Shown here: positions 24,041-34,240 of the stretch, piece after piece
Layout of the letters: each line of letters begins with the position of its first letter
How positions within the stretch are numbered: the first letter of the stretch is position 1
Assembly: GCA_021464245.1 (NCBI GenBank)
Contig: JADCRB010000068.1
Span: forward strand, 11,273,432-11,337,431
Origin: Carallia brachiata
Taxonomy: Eukaryota > Streptophyta > Magnoliopsida > Malpighiales > Rhizophoraceae
Direction of reading: 5' to 3'
Length of the DNA: 64,000 nucleotides
The notes under the pieces: model-generated
What the model was told of the DNA's origin: nothing
Database searches by the model: none
What the model saw: only the letters and a program-made list of their open reading frames with translations
Position numbers and translations under genes: made by a program

Positions 24041-24965
24041 ATGTCAGCAACTTTGTGGCGTGGAGATCCGACTAGGATAAATGGGAATAGTCTAACTCTG
24101 CTGCCACGTAGATGTCATGTCATCAATTACTGTCTATTATTGAACGAATTATAGTCTAACTTTTTTGTTACTAACTCAAATTTAAACGAATTATAAGCTA
24201 CTAAACTATTATTGAACGTACCCATTTGACGTAGTTGGAACAATTTTTTTTATTTGCATTTTGACATTCTTCCTTAAGATTTGCTTGGCAGTGACCAAGA
24301 TTATTAAAATCGAAATCCTGTCAAAGACCGATTTAGACTATTAAGGCCTTGCAGGGGTGAATTCGATATGGATATATCTTAAAATCAACCTAATCAACCT
24401 ACAAGGTTGGTATTATATTGTTTAGTTACAAACGATATTGAATGGTTAAAAGTTAAATTTTTATTTTAAAAATTTTAGGTTCAAATTTTACGAAAGATTT
24501 CAAGTTTTAATTTTGATAAAGGAGAATGTAAGATATTTAAGAAAAGAAAATTATTTCATTATATGACTTATAACTCAATCACTTTCTTGTAGACAAAAAA
24601 AACCTAAAAATATCTAAAATAAAGAAAATAAAAAATTTAAAAATTTAAAAAATAAGACAATTCTACTAGCTAAGCTAAATAGTGCTTACTAATTATATTC
24701 TTTTTATGAATAAAATAAACTTATAATCTTATATTATACAAAATTTATTTTTTTATTTTTTTATTTCAAGTGAACTATATTCATTTTAAAATGTAAAATT
24801 ATAAGTAAATTATACTCATAAAAAAATAAAAATTAGAATAGAAATTCCCTTACTCTATACTAAATATTTAATTGAGTTTGATGTGCCATAAAAAATATAT
24901 CATTAAGCCTGGAGCTACAAACACGGGACCAAAAGTATTGCAGGACATTAAAGATTTCTTTCCCT

Positions 24966-25032
24966 TTGTGGCGTCTAAGAAAAGAGATAGAACCATCCTT
25001 TCTCCTTGTGGCGTCTAAGAAACGAGATAGAA
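24966..25032 (+). repeat. Two-copy direct repeat, period 40 bp
   Basis: TTGTGGCGTCTAAGAAA followed by [A/C]GAGATAGAA occurs twice with a 40-bp period, differing by one base in the shared 27 bp. Confidence 0.8.
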
Positions 25033-25285
25033 TTCTCGCATGTTGTGGTCTACTAGGAAAAAAAGGTCATTCATTGTTATACCAGACCTTGTGCTTGATT
25101 TTCTGCTAAAATTTTTAATGCGACTAAATATACACTTACAAAATTATTTCTCAATTCTTTCCGATAAGATTATAGGATGCTATCTTACTTTCTAATTTTT
25201 TCTAACATTTAACAAGCATCTTTTGGCTAACAAATTTTGCCAACTTAGAGTCATTATGAAGCTCACAACTTCTACTAGTTTATTT

Positions 25286-25852
25286 CATAGTTATAAAACT
25301 CAGCTCTGCCGGCCAGTTAGATCAATGACCCAAACACTAGGTCGGGTCGGGTTATTCAAATATTAAAAAAATTATTTTTTTTACTTTTTACTATGTAAAC
25401 AGTAAATGAATAATAAAAATAATATTTTTTAATGCTGAACGGTATTGCACAATATTTTTTGTGTATTATTTTGTCGTTTTTTCTGTGCACAATAATTTAC
25501 CGTTATTCATTTGCTAAGTAATAGGATACAGTTTATGCTTGGAAAAGAGCTCTTTAAGAATTTTTATTAAAATTTTGATTGTATAAACTATTTTCAAAAT
25601 TTTGAAAGTGTAGTCATTATGCTAAATTATATAAGAAACTTATATATCTATTTGATATATTTATTTTTTAATATGTAATTAATGATATAATTTTTTTGCT
25701 ATACAAAGATAAAAATTATTATAAAAATTAATCTAACTGGATTAACTAATGATTTACTGATAGGATTAACTAATGATTTACTGATTGAATTAATTATTCA
25801 TTGACTTAAAACTCTGCTGAGGTTGATGTCTGAACTGAGTTTTATAAGTATG
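25286..25852. mobile_element. Non-autonomous TIR transposon (MITE), same family as 57.0-57.8 kb
   Basis: The left end CATAGTTATAAAACTCAG and the reverse complement of the right end CATACTTATAAAACTCAG match at 17 of 18 positions. The flanks are GTTTATTT (25278-25285) and ATTTATTT (25853-25860), a 7-of-8 match consistent with an 8-bp target-site duplication as in hAT elements. The 567-bp interior has no transposase frame. It contains a GGTCGGGTCGGGTT block and an ACTATGTAAACAGTAAA-type block. The 57-kb copy has a CGGGCCGGGCC block and repeated ACTGTTTACACAGTAAA blocks. The superfamily is inferred from the target-site duplication length. Confidence 0.7.
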
Positions 25853-26738
25853 ATTTATTTTGGTGATACTAAATGTCTGGTCTTTCTTTTTTTTTTTTTT
25901 TTTCTCTTGTGATTGCAGATGGAAAAATAAGGTCCGTTCGTCTTTAATTTTGGCTGGACAATGCAAATGGTCAAGGGAACACACCAAGCAATGTCCCGGT
26001 ACAATTTATCAAGGAAAAGAAGTTTGGAATATTCCTAAGCTCTACTTTGGTATCTACATGCTTAATGACCAAGCATAAGGGCTGATAGACTTTCTGAACA
26101 AGAATCCTAGCTCCAGAACCAATGCAATGCATTAAACTAACGGAATATAAGAAAAACCCAATTTGCCCATAGAATCTCGTTAAACAGCCTGTCATTGCTC
26201 CACAGAACTGCAACTGCAAGTTCAATTATTTAAGCTTGGTTCACAAAAATAACCAACCCAGAAGCATCTCTCCAGTTTTAAAAATTCTTTTATGGTATTG
26301 TGGTATTGTGCCCTATATTTTTCATTGGTTGATTATTCCAATTTCCAAAATGAAAATGTTACGGTAGAAGAGGATTTGTGTTAAAGAATTTACGAATGCA
26401 ATCATATCTTCCTTTTTTACAACAAGTCTTTTACTTTTTATAATAAATAAAATGAATAAAAATATAGTTATAAAAAATAAAAACGTGATTACATTCAGAC
26501 AAATTCTTCTAATACAATCATCTGCTTACTGTAGCAGTGCACGTTGCAAAATTGGTCGGTCATAAGGAATGATTAGTTCCAATAGTCTAGTTTGATCATT
26601 GTTAAATAGACAAATTAGGCCTTGTTTCCGTGCTTGCTTTTCATAGTGCATAGCTTATTGCGCCTCTTGATCCACCATCTCTTCAATAGTTATAAACTCG
26701 GAAAAAAGACCAATCCTGTTTTCCCCTACTTAGGAGCA
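25853..26738. other. Spacer upstream of the oxygenase locus
   Basis: A T-run followed by TGTGATTGCAG at about 25919 looks like a splice acceptor, but the downstream frame closes quickly and matches nothing known. A MITE-like copy at 26.36-26.54 kb is listed separately. The remainder is the presumed promoter of the oxygenase. Confidence 0.4.
26358..26537. repeat. MITE-like element, copy 1
   Basis: Imperfect terminal inverted repeats of about 45 bp. The left end reads GTTACGGTAGAAGAGGATTT and the reverse complement of the right end reads CTGCTACAGTAAGCAGATGA. Both continue with AAAGAATTT or AGAATTTG and a GAATGYAAT block. A second copy with the same arms is at 36191-36402. Confidence 0.55.
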
Positions 26739-27846
26739 ATGTCTGGGAGCGATACTCCAGTAGAACTTCCAATTCTGGACATGTCTCTGCCTTTGCAGCC
26801 ATCTTGTCTATCTGCTCTTGCTGAAGCCTGCAGAGAATGGGGATTCTTCCGCGTAGCAAACCATGGAATATCCAGAGGTCTTTACGCCAAAATCTATTCA
26901 CTTTCACAGCACATCTTCAGCCTCCCTCCTGAGACAAAGTCTAAACTTGGCCCCTCATCTTGTGTAAAAACTTACACGCCTCATTTCCTAGCTTCTCCTT
27001 TCTATGAGTGTCTCCGAGTTTTCTGGACCAAACTTCTCTGCATCTGCTCAGAGTTCTGCAGATATAATCTTTGACCGACAGAGTCCTGAGTTCAGGTGAC
27101 ATACGGTTGCCTTTCTCTCTTTCTCTTGTGCTATACTTTTCTGTCTCCTGTTCTTAATAATTAAGCAGCTATTGCATTGTGGTATTTGTCCAACATCATG
27201 TTGCTCTTGTGTCACTTTGGTTTTTCTTTTTCTTTTCAATACAGTGAGGTACTCCAAGAATATGGCAGGAAGATGACAGAGTTATCGGAGAGGATTTTGG
27301 AAATTTTATTGATGAGCTTAGGAGATTGCTTTGACAAGACACACTACGAATCTGAATTCCAGAATTGCCACGGATATTTGAGGATCACAAACTACACACC
27401 TCCGGATACCCTGGAAGGTGAGGTCGATGGACTTGGAAAGCACACAGATATGAGCTGCGTAACAATAGTGTACCAGGATCAAGTTGGGGGGCTTCAGGTG
27501 AGATCCAAGGAAGGGAAGTGGATGGATGTGGCACCATGCCAGGAGACATTGGTGGTTAACATTGGAGACATGCTGCAAGCTTGGAGCAACGACAGGTTCG
27601 TGTCGTCAGAACACCGTGTTGTGCTCAGACGACCTGTTAATCGCTTTTCTCTTGGCCTTCTTTTGGTGCTTTGAGGACGAAAAAGTGATCTCGGCACCAA
27701 ATGAAGTGGTGGGTGAAGAAGGACATGCAAGAAAATACAAGCCATTTGTCTGTGCAGAATACATAAAATTCAGAGAGAACAGTGAACGAGGGAAGTTTGA
27801 AAAGGTTGGCTACACTGTTAGAGATTTTGCTGGAATCTGTCTCTGA
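26739..27846 (+). pseudogene. 2-oxoglutarate/Fe(II)-dependent oxygenase, two one-base frameshifts
   Basis: Cytosolic-type plant 2-ODD resembling 'gibberellin 20-oxidase-like' proteins; the substrate is unknown. Exons 26739-27095 and 27245-27846 join with GT-AG sites. The start ATG opens MSGSDTPVELPILDMSLP, followed by the DIOX_N hallmark EACREWGFFRVANHG. Exon 2 carries the iron ligands H-x-D (HTD, codons from 27441) and the distal His (27612-27614), plus the 2-oxoglutarate R-x-S (CGC at 27642, TCT at 27648). The frame breaks twice. One extra T lies in the T-run 27019-27022, and one extra G in the GG at 27654-27655. Removing one base at each would give 318 residues, normal for the family, ending in a typical C-terminal tail. 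Both breaks are one-base homopolymer gains with everything else intact, so assembly error is as plausible as recent loss of function. Confidence 0.8.
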
Positions 27847-28886
27847 ATTTGGAAAAATCTATGTTCAAATTCAATCATATAATTGTGCATGGTAGTTATT
27901 GGATCTTGTCCAACAATTAGCGCAGTTGTTATCTTAAACAACATGGTTTCTTAAGCATATCTGGTTGCTATTTTCAAGCTAAGGTCATGTGGGCAGTTAA
28001 TAGGGAAAGTTTCAAATTCTTGTAGAGTTGAATTTTTGAAATCCAACTGACGTCTTGGATTATTTTATCACTTTCGAATTTATGTGTCTGTGAAACAAAT
28101 ATGGGGACATAATAACACTGACATGTTGTTGAGCTTGAACCCATACTTTTTTTTTTCTTGGTCAACTTGAACCCATCCTTTGTTTTAATGAATTTGTCCT
28201 TTCCAGGACATCTGTCCCATCAGGGATCGAGGAATCGTGAAATTTTAAGTGTGAGAAAAAATATATATATCTTAAACTTTTTAAATTTTTTTAATTAAAT
28301 TTTATATATTTTAAATATTTAAAATCATTCTTATACTTTTTAAGTTTATTCCAATTAAGTGCTAAGTTAAAAAGAAATATAGTCAATACATTAAGTAATA
28401 GTTTATTTGACTAACGAAAATAAGGTTTAAAAAACAAAAAAAACACCAAATACGCAAATAATGGAATTGGTCCCATTTCAGTTTGCAATTCCAGTTCTCA
28501 AATAATAATGAAATACCAACATCTTTCAAGCCGCATCATGATTTTTTGTAGCTGGTCTGGCACCATGTCGAATTATTTGTTACATATTGACATAGCTGAA
28601 AATAAATACCTACCAGAACTTTTGGTTGTCACAACCATTCAGTTAGTCAACTTTAGATTAACTGGTTGTAAAGCAGAGCTTAATCTGCAGGTTCAGCACC
28701 TTATGATTTAATGACATTCGAATTGAAAGCTGGATGTTAAATAATTAAGTATTGTCAGTTTGTTCAGTGAGAATGCATTGATATCAGATTTGCCTAATGA
28801 ACAGCAGGCAGAAAAAAAACTAAAAAGGAGTACAAAAGTGAATTCCCTCCCAGATCGTATGTCTCCATAACGTGCAATGCCTCGCT
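27847..28886. other. Space between convergent genes
   Basis: Shared 3' flank of the oxygenase (plus) and PYRD (minus). At about 28.25-28.43 kb lies a single arm resembling the long foldbacks (ACTTTTTAAATTTTTTTAAT, then CCAATTAAGTGCTAAGTT and TTGACTAACG) without a matching right arm. No gene is seen. Confidence 0.5.
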
Positions 28887-30703
28887 TTAAAGATAACCTT
28901 CCAATACAATGCTCTGATGTGAGATCTTGGATTGAAGATTATTCACTTTTAACCTTTGGCCAAGAATTTTCAAAACCGGGAGAGAACTGCCATCACCACT
29001 TCCATCCCACAATGGCAAAACTTCTACTGTGATTTTTCGCAATACATTATGCTCAATAGCATCCTTGAGTAGTTCTCCAAGCTCATTGCAGCTTCCTCTC
29101 AAGTCTATCAAAACACTCCACAGTCCCCGGTGCCTACAATATTCCAATATCGCATTTGTATTTATTGGATCCAAAACCACAGTTTCAATTCCTTTTTGAG
29201 CTGTTTCTGGTCCTACAGCTGTTCCATTCTCGGTGAATATTATGACGTTCAAAGCTGCTTCTTCGGTGAGAGATGAAATTTGAATTGGTGAACCAAAGGG
29301 TGCTATTATAATCTTGAGAGGTTGACTGGCACCAGGTCCTTGTGATAAAGGGATTGAGAATTTGTCACACAAGGCAGACGAAATTATAACTGCATCGTAC
29401 TCTTGTAGCAGTTCTGAATAGTATCCACCACTCCCAGTGACTCCTTCCCCAAGTTGGTTTAGAAAGTAGCCATTAAGTGAGAGGGAGTATCTACAAGTTC
29501 AGGAAGAGTGCCTTTTTTTAGAGTATGTCAGGAATCAAATCATAGAAGATCAAATTTGACACAACATAACCAAATCAAGAAAATAAAGAGCACATAAACG
29601 ATGGCTAGATATGAAGTATGGCAGAAAACCTCGAGAATTCTAATAATGTACCAGTTTATAAGGATGATTACCTGAGTTTGACGAAAGGCTTCCCTGTCAA
29701 CATTTGGTGAATATATGCTTCATTGAGCCTTTTGCACAATTGTTCTTCTACACAAATGGTAACATCAATTCCTGCATCTCTTAGTCTGTCCACACCTCTT
29801 GAAGCCACAATTGGGTTAGGATCAACCATTCCAATCACCACCCTCTTCACTTTGGCTTTAATCAGGGCTTGTGTACAGGGCGGAGTCCTCCCATAGTGGT
29901 TACATGGTTCCAAGCTCACATAAGCTCCCGCATTCTCAGCCAAACTCCCGGCATCTCTCAGAGCAAATGCCTGAATCAAATTATACCCAAACGGTTGATC
30001 AGACAGTATGCTCAATATTTATACAAGAATAAGATAGAACCACGTAGGGCTATCAATCCAATGACTTGAGAACACTAACATCACTTTGTTAGGTTTTTAC
30101 TACAATATAAATATAAATATCTGCAGTCAAATATTTTTCTGTTTAGCCTTTTAGCACCCTTGTTAATTCAATAAAGAACCTTTACATAGCACAAACAAAG
30201 ATAAAAGTTGCCCATCCACAAAGCAAAGACAAGTTTGATAAGCTTTTGTTCATAACACAAATATAAACTCAAAAAAACAATGGAAATACAGTTACCTCAG
30301 CGTGAGGCTGACCAGCTTTAGGGTGAAACCCTTCACCAACAATGTTGCCATCGTTGACAATAACACAACCCACCATAGAATTAGGACTTGTACAACCAAG
30401 TGCCCTCTTTGCCAACTCCAAACATCTCCTAACGTAAAAACTGTCATCTTTAACATTACCATCATCAGCTGCATCCATTCCACAACTGAATATAACTAGT
30501 CCACCATATTTTCTCAAATCAGTTCGTGATTTAGCCACCCTTTTTATCAAATTGCAAACCCCAGAGTTGGAATAAAGTTTAAATAAAAGCTTGGAGGGGT
30601 GGTATGTTGGTGAAAAAGTGGGATAAATTGGAAGAGAGTGCGGAACATTGTGCCGAATTACAATATGATCCGGAAGTGGGAGTGAAAGAACTTCGTTTAG
30701 CAT
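28887..30703 (-). CDS. PYRD: PYRD, riboflavin-pathway pyrimidine deaminase (RibD-like), plastid
   Basis: Deaminates 2,5-diamino-6-ribosylamino-4-pyrimidinone 5'-phosphate in riboflavin synthesis; plant PYRD acts in plastids. Exons are 30703-30296, 29970-29672 and 29490-28887, giving 436 residues. The ATG at 30703 is the first in frame; the longer open frame starts with TTG. Residues 1 to about 80 are Ser/Leu/Pro-rich and fit a transit peptide. The cytidine-deaminase fold carries HAE (H134, E136) and PCxxxGRTPPC with C159 and C168, so the zinc site is complete. The RibD-C reductase-like region follows ([15 protein letters not shown], then [16 protein letters not shown]) and ends in VLEGYL, as in plant PYRD, where this domain is degenerate and the true reductase is the separate PYRR. 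One oddity: the usual SPNPMVG reads SPNSMVG (S109). It is convergent with the oxygenase locus. Confidence 0.92.
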
Positions 30704-33680
30704 TTCTACGGGAATAGAGATGCAAGGAAATTGAAATGCCGGCTTCAGCGAAATGTCGTCTCTGTTTGAATCTTCCGTTGAATATGGGCGGAAAAGGGTA
30801 GTAAAATTGAACAATTTTCGCTTTTTTCGAAGAGAAAATGATAGTGTTTCGGTTGTTTTTGTTTTGTGATTTGTTTCGGTTAAAACAGTGATTGATATTT
30901 ATAAAATAAAATTTAATATTTTTAAAATATTTATTATTTTTATATTTTAAAAATTATTAATTTGATTTTAAAAATATTAATTATTATTTCAACCGTAATA
31001 AATTTTAAAATAAAAATATTTAAAATATCCACGCTTGCTCTTTAAAAAATTGGGCTTCTTTAGGTGTGGGCCTGATGGAACAGAAATCGCCCCTGCAGAT
31101 TTTTGTTAAGGTTCTTACTCACAGAAGAAAGGCGAGGTAAGAAATTACAAAGAGAAGGAGAGACAAATATAATTGTGAGATAACGAGAGAGGGGGCAGAA
31201 AAATGTAGCTATTGTCTGGTTGTACAGGTTGGAATTGGAAGATGGTGTGATAAAGAAGAGTTATGTAACCTGGAAAAAATAGCCAATTGAGTCATTTCGT
31301 TAAAAAAAAAAAAGAAAAAGAAAAAGAAAGACGCATTAGTGACTTTTTAAAGATTTGTTTTTTGGTTTTCTCAGGAAAAAAAAAAGATTTGTTTTTTGGT
31401 TCCATGTGACAGAGGGAGGGGGAATCTTTATAAGTACAAACTTGGCTTTGAACCCATTAAAAAAAAGAATAGCAGCCATGATTTGTTTGCACTTTGCCTC
31501 CAATCTATTTAAGTGTAGTTGGAATAGATCAACAGACTCATCAATCATTGGGACAGGTTAGGATAATATTTCCAGTTGTAACAATTTGTTTCTAAAACAA
31601 GTCAGATTTTCCTTCCTCCTAACGCATCTAGCAAGGCATATGGTTCACAGCAGCTAATCACCTCACTCGATCAAATCATCGAGCACTATGGCTTGTTGGC
31701 TTGGAGTAGGTTAGGACAAAAGATGCATTAGTACTAATATTGAAAAATTATGGCCAAAATACGAAAGAATATAAAGCTTCCAAGAATCTCTTATACAAAG
31801 CAGAAAGACACAATGATAACTCAATTGAGAAAATGGAAAGAATTCATCTTGGGTACATTCAATCACCAAAGATTCACCCTTACTCAAAAAGCAAGCAATA
31901 ACAAGTGAGTATGTTTTTTTTTAGGGGAAAAAAAAAAACAAAAGCAAAAAATATTGTGACACCAAAATCTAGAATATGAATAATGAAACATACCAAATAT
32001 TGATCATGGTCAAAGTTTTTTGAAGAAAGATCTTGAAAAAGAACAAAGAATAGATGCAGCCAAGTGAGAAAAGATTGAGACATCTTTGCAGAAAAAGCGT
32101 CTGGACCGCTTGGGTCAAACGATAGTTGAGAAAGGGGTGTGAGAAGTGGGTAAAGAAGGCACCTTGTTCCTTTGCTCGTGGCTCCTTTGCATCTTTGCTC
32201 ATTGCTCCAGAATCATGGATGTTTTATAACTCAGAAATAATTCATTAGGTAATTATTTTGCAAATTAGAAATAATTGCTCCAGAATGGTTGTTTGAAAAT
32301 GCTAATTATTTCCTTTTAAAAGAAATTAATGCTGATAGCTGAGAAAAAAAATTCTTCAAAGGAGACAGCTTCGCTAAAAAATCAAAAGAAAAAAAAAGTA
32401 AAATTGGAAGTGGAATATAAACAGAGGAGGAAGAATCGAGGTTGTCAAAACTAGATTGATTATCGAATTGAAAATATTAGTAGTTCAAAGTTCAATTGAT
32501 TGAACTAATTAAATTTGTATTTGAATCGATATTTAATAATATATATATGTATAACAGTAATTAAAAAAATAATATTTATATATAGTGATTAAATATTAAT
32601 TTTTTTAGTTTTAAGAATTAAATTGAAAGTTTTGATAAATTTAAAACTAAATTAAAATTTTTAATTAAATTAAAGCTAAAATTATAATTTAAATAAAATT
32701 TAGGATTAAATTATAATTTATGAATTTTTTAATCTAATGTAGATTAGTTCAATCAGTCTAATTTTTACTAATTTTAATCTATTTTGATAAATTTTTAATC
32801 AATTTTAATCGGTCTGAGATTTTATAAAGTTAATTATAAACTGAACCAAACCCTCAATCGGTCATCGATTGAATTGATTATACCAACTGTTAGACCAACT
32901 GATTCGGGTTGATTTTGATAACAATAAAAAGAATAAGACAACTTGCAAAGAGAGAAGCTGTTGTCTTTCTCTCTCCTTTGATGTGGAAAGTAAAAAATAT
33001 ATAAATCAAATTTATCAATTTACATTTGTACCTTTTAAGTAAAAGGACACTAATGCCCAACATCGGTGAAATTACCAATTGAGCCTTTACGTCCTCCTTT
33101 CATCACCAGCTGTCACGTTCGAGAAGTTACTTAGGAGCTCTTTAAGTAAGAGCCACATGGTGGCTCCTTTTTTGGTTTTTATATTTTGAAAACACGGTCT
33201 CTATCTCAAAAGACCATCTTTTTTTTTTTTTTTTTTAATATATCATAAAACTTGACCAATTAGTTTTAAGAAAAAAATAATTAAAAAAATTAAGAGTTTG
33301 AGCTCTTAACTTTTATTTTACTGACATATTATCACTATCATTCGAGTTACACGCTCATAAAAGTCTATGTCTCAAAAGTCTTTCTCGTTTATTTTTTTTT
33401 TGCACTTTCTTTAATTTTAGTATTTGATGAATAATCTTTGTGAAAATAATAATTTATTCATAATTTCATTACTTGAACAATTTTATATGCTTGTGAATTT
33501 TGCTATCACGTGGCTTCTATATAATAGTCTCTGAGACTAGTCATACTGGATGTACGCTTTGATAGCATAGCACATAGAAACACCAAAAAAAATTACTTTG
33601 AAATTTGAGAAAGAGTAGCAAAGCATAGGGTACATTATTACTTAATAGTAGGATACGATGCCACACCTACCAAGCCAAGC
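30704..33680. other. PYRD upstream flank and spacer
   Basis: The promoter side of PYRD is AT-rich at 30.9-31.05 kb. Further on there is an A/G-rich tract at 31.30-31.33 kb, a direct repeat of the AAGATTTGTTTTTTGGTT type at 31.35-31.40 kb and several A- and T-runs. A possible MITE at 32.44-32.92 kb is listed separately. No exons are recognised. Confidence 0.5.
32442..32921. repeat. Possible degenerate TIR element
   Basis: The ends TTGTCAAAAC (left) and TTATCAAAATC (reverse complement of right) form short inverted repeats. Interior blocks such as CGAATTGAA, CAATTGATTGAA and CGATTGAATTGATT mirror each other around an AT-rich centre. No target duplication was found, so this is tentative. Confidence 0.3.
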
Positions 33681-34240
33681 CTATGCATCTGACCATGTGA
33701 TTTTAATATTGTCCCTTTTACTGGAAGGCATGCCTAAAGCCTCCCACACTGCTACTAAGGCATCAACAAAGTTGTTATGACATGGAGGCTAAAAATCATG
33801 TTTTTCATAGCAGCCGCGGCTTGAGTCACATTCATCCATGACCATCGCCTTCACAGTGCTCCCGTTTCTATTAATGGTAATATACCTTAAGCACCTGCTC
33901 CTTTTGTTGAACTAACCTGTGGAAAGTACGGCGACTAGCAACTTATCATAGTGGTATTTGTTGTCACATTCTGATGGGTTGCCACCATCTTCTCCCTTAT
34001 CAAAGGCATTGAGGGTGAGAATTACCTCTATATGGTTAGTGACGAGAGGTGAACAATCGAAAACTGATAAAGCTTGCCTGCTTTGTAGCAATCTAAGAAA
34101 TTTTTTCTGTTGAACTTTTTGATGGGGGGTTTTTGGCCTCTAATTTTGCCCCTAGGCTTGCAAGCTTGAGCTTCAATCTGCAAAGTATAAGCAAGAGAGA
34201 CAATAAGTAACACGATTATAGATAAATTCAAATACTTCAT
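33681..34240 (-). pseudogene. Kiwellin / ripening-related protein (grip22-like), decayed
   Basis: Remnant of a secreted kiwellin, a cysteine-rich apoplastic plant protein with a double-psi beta-barrel fold. The ATG at 34240 opens a signal peptide (MKYLNLSIIVLLIVSLAYT) and the family start ACKPRGKIRGQKPP. The frame shifts at about 34060. In the next frame the rest of the domain is readable: DCSPLVTNH, DKGEDGGNPSECDNKYH, then VMDECDSSRGC and a C-terminal KITWSDA ending at 33681. Two in-frame stops interrupt it. A TAG at 33914-33912 replaces the usual Trp of the STGW motif, and a TAG at 33791-33789 precedes PPC. The span of about 187 codons approximates the full family length, so decay looks fairly recent. 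With one shift and two stops, an assembly artefact alone is unlikely. Confidence 0.85.

Larger units (their letters stand above)
23294..25285. other. 3' flank of the fucosyltransferase gene and spacer
   Basis: An A-run at about 23406-23426 follows the stop codon. Two short tandem repeats (23.94 and 24.97 kb) are listed separately. A minus-strand frame at 23.46-23.65 kb has no family resemblance. The rest is AT-rich spacer. Confidence 0.5.

Noticed and set aside
25919..26075. Possible exon after TGTGATTGCAG
   Set aside because: The downstream frame closes after a few codons in the natural phases and the longer frame has no family resemblance. No upstream exon is visible.
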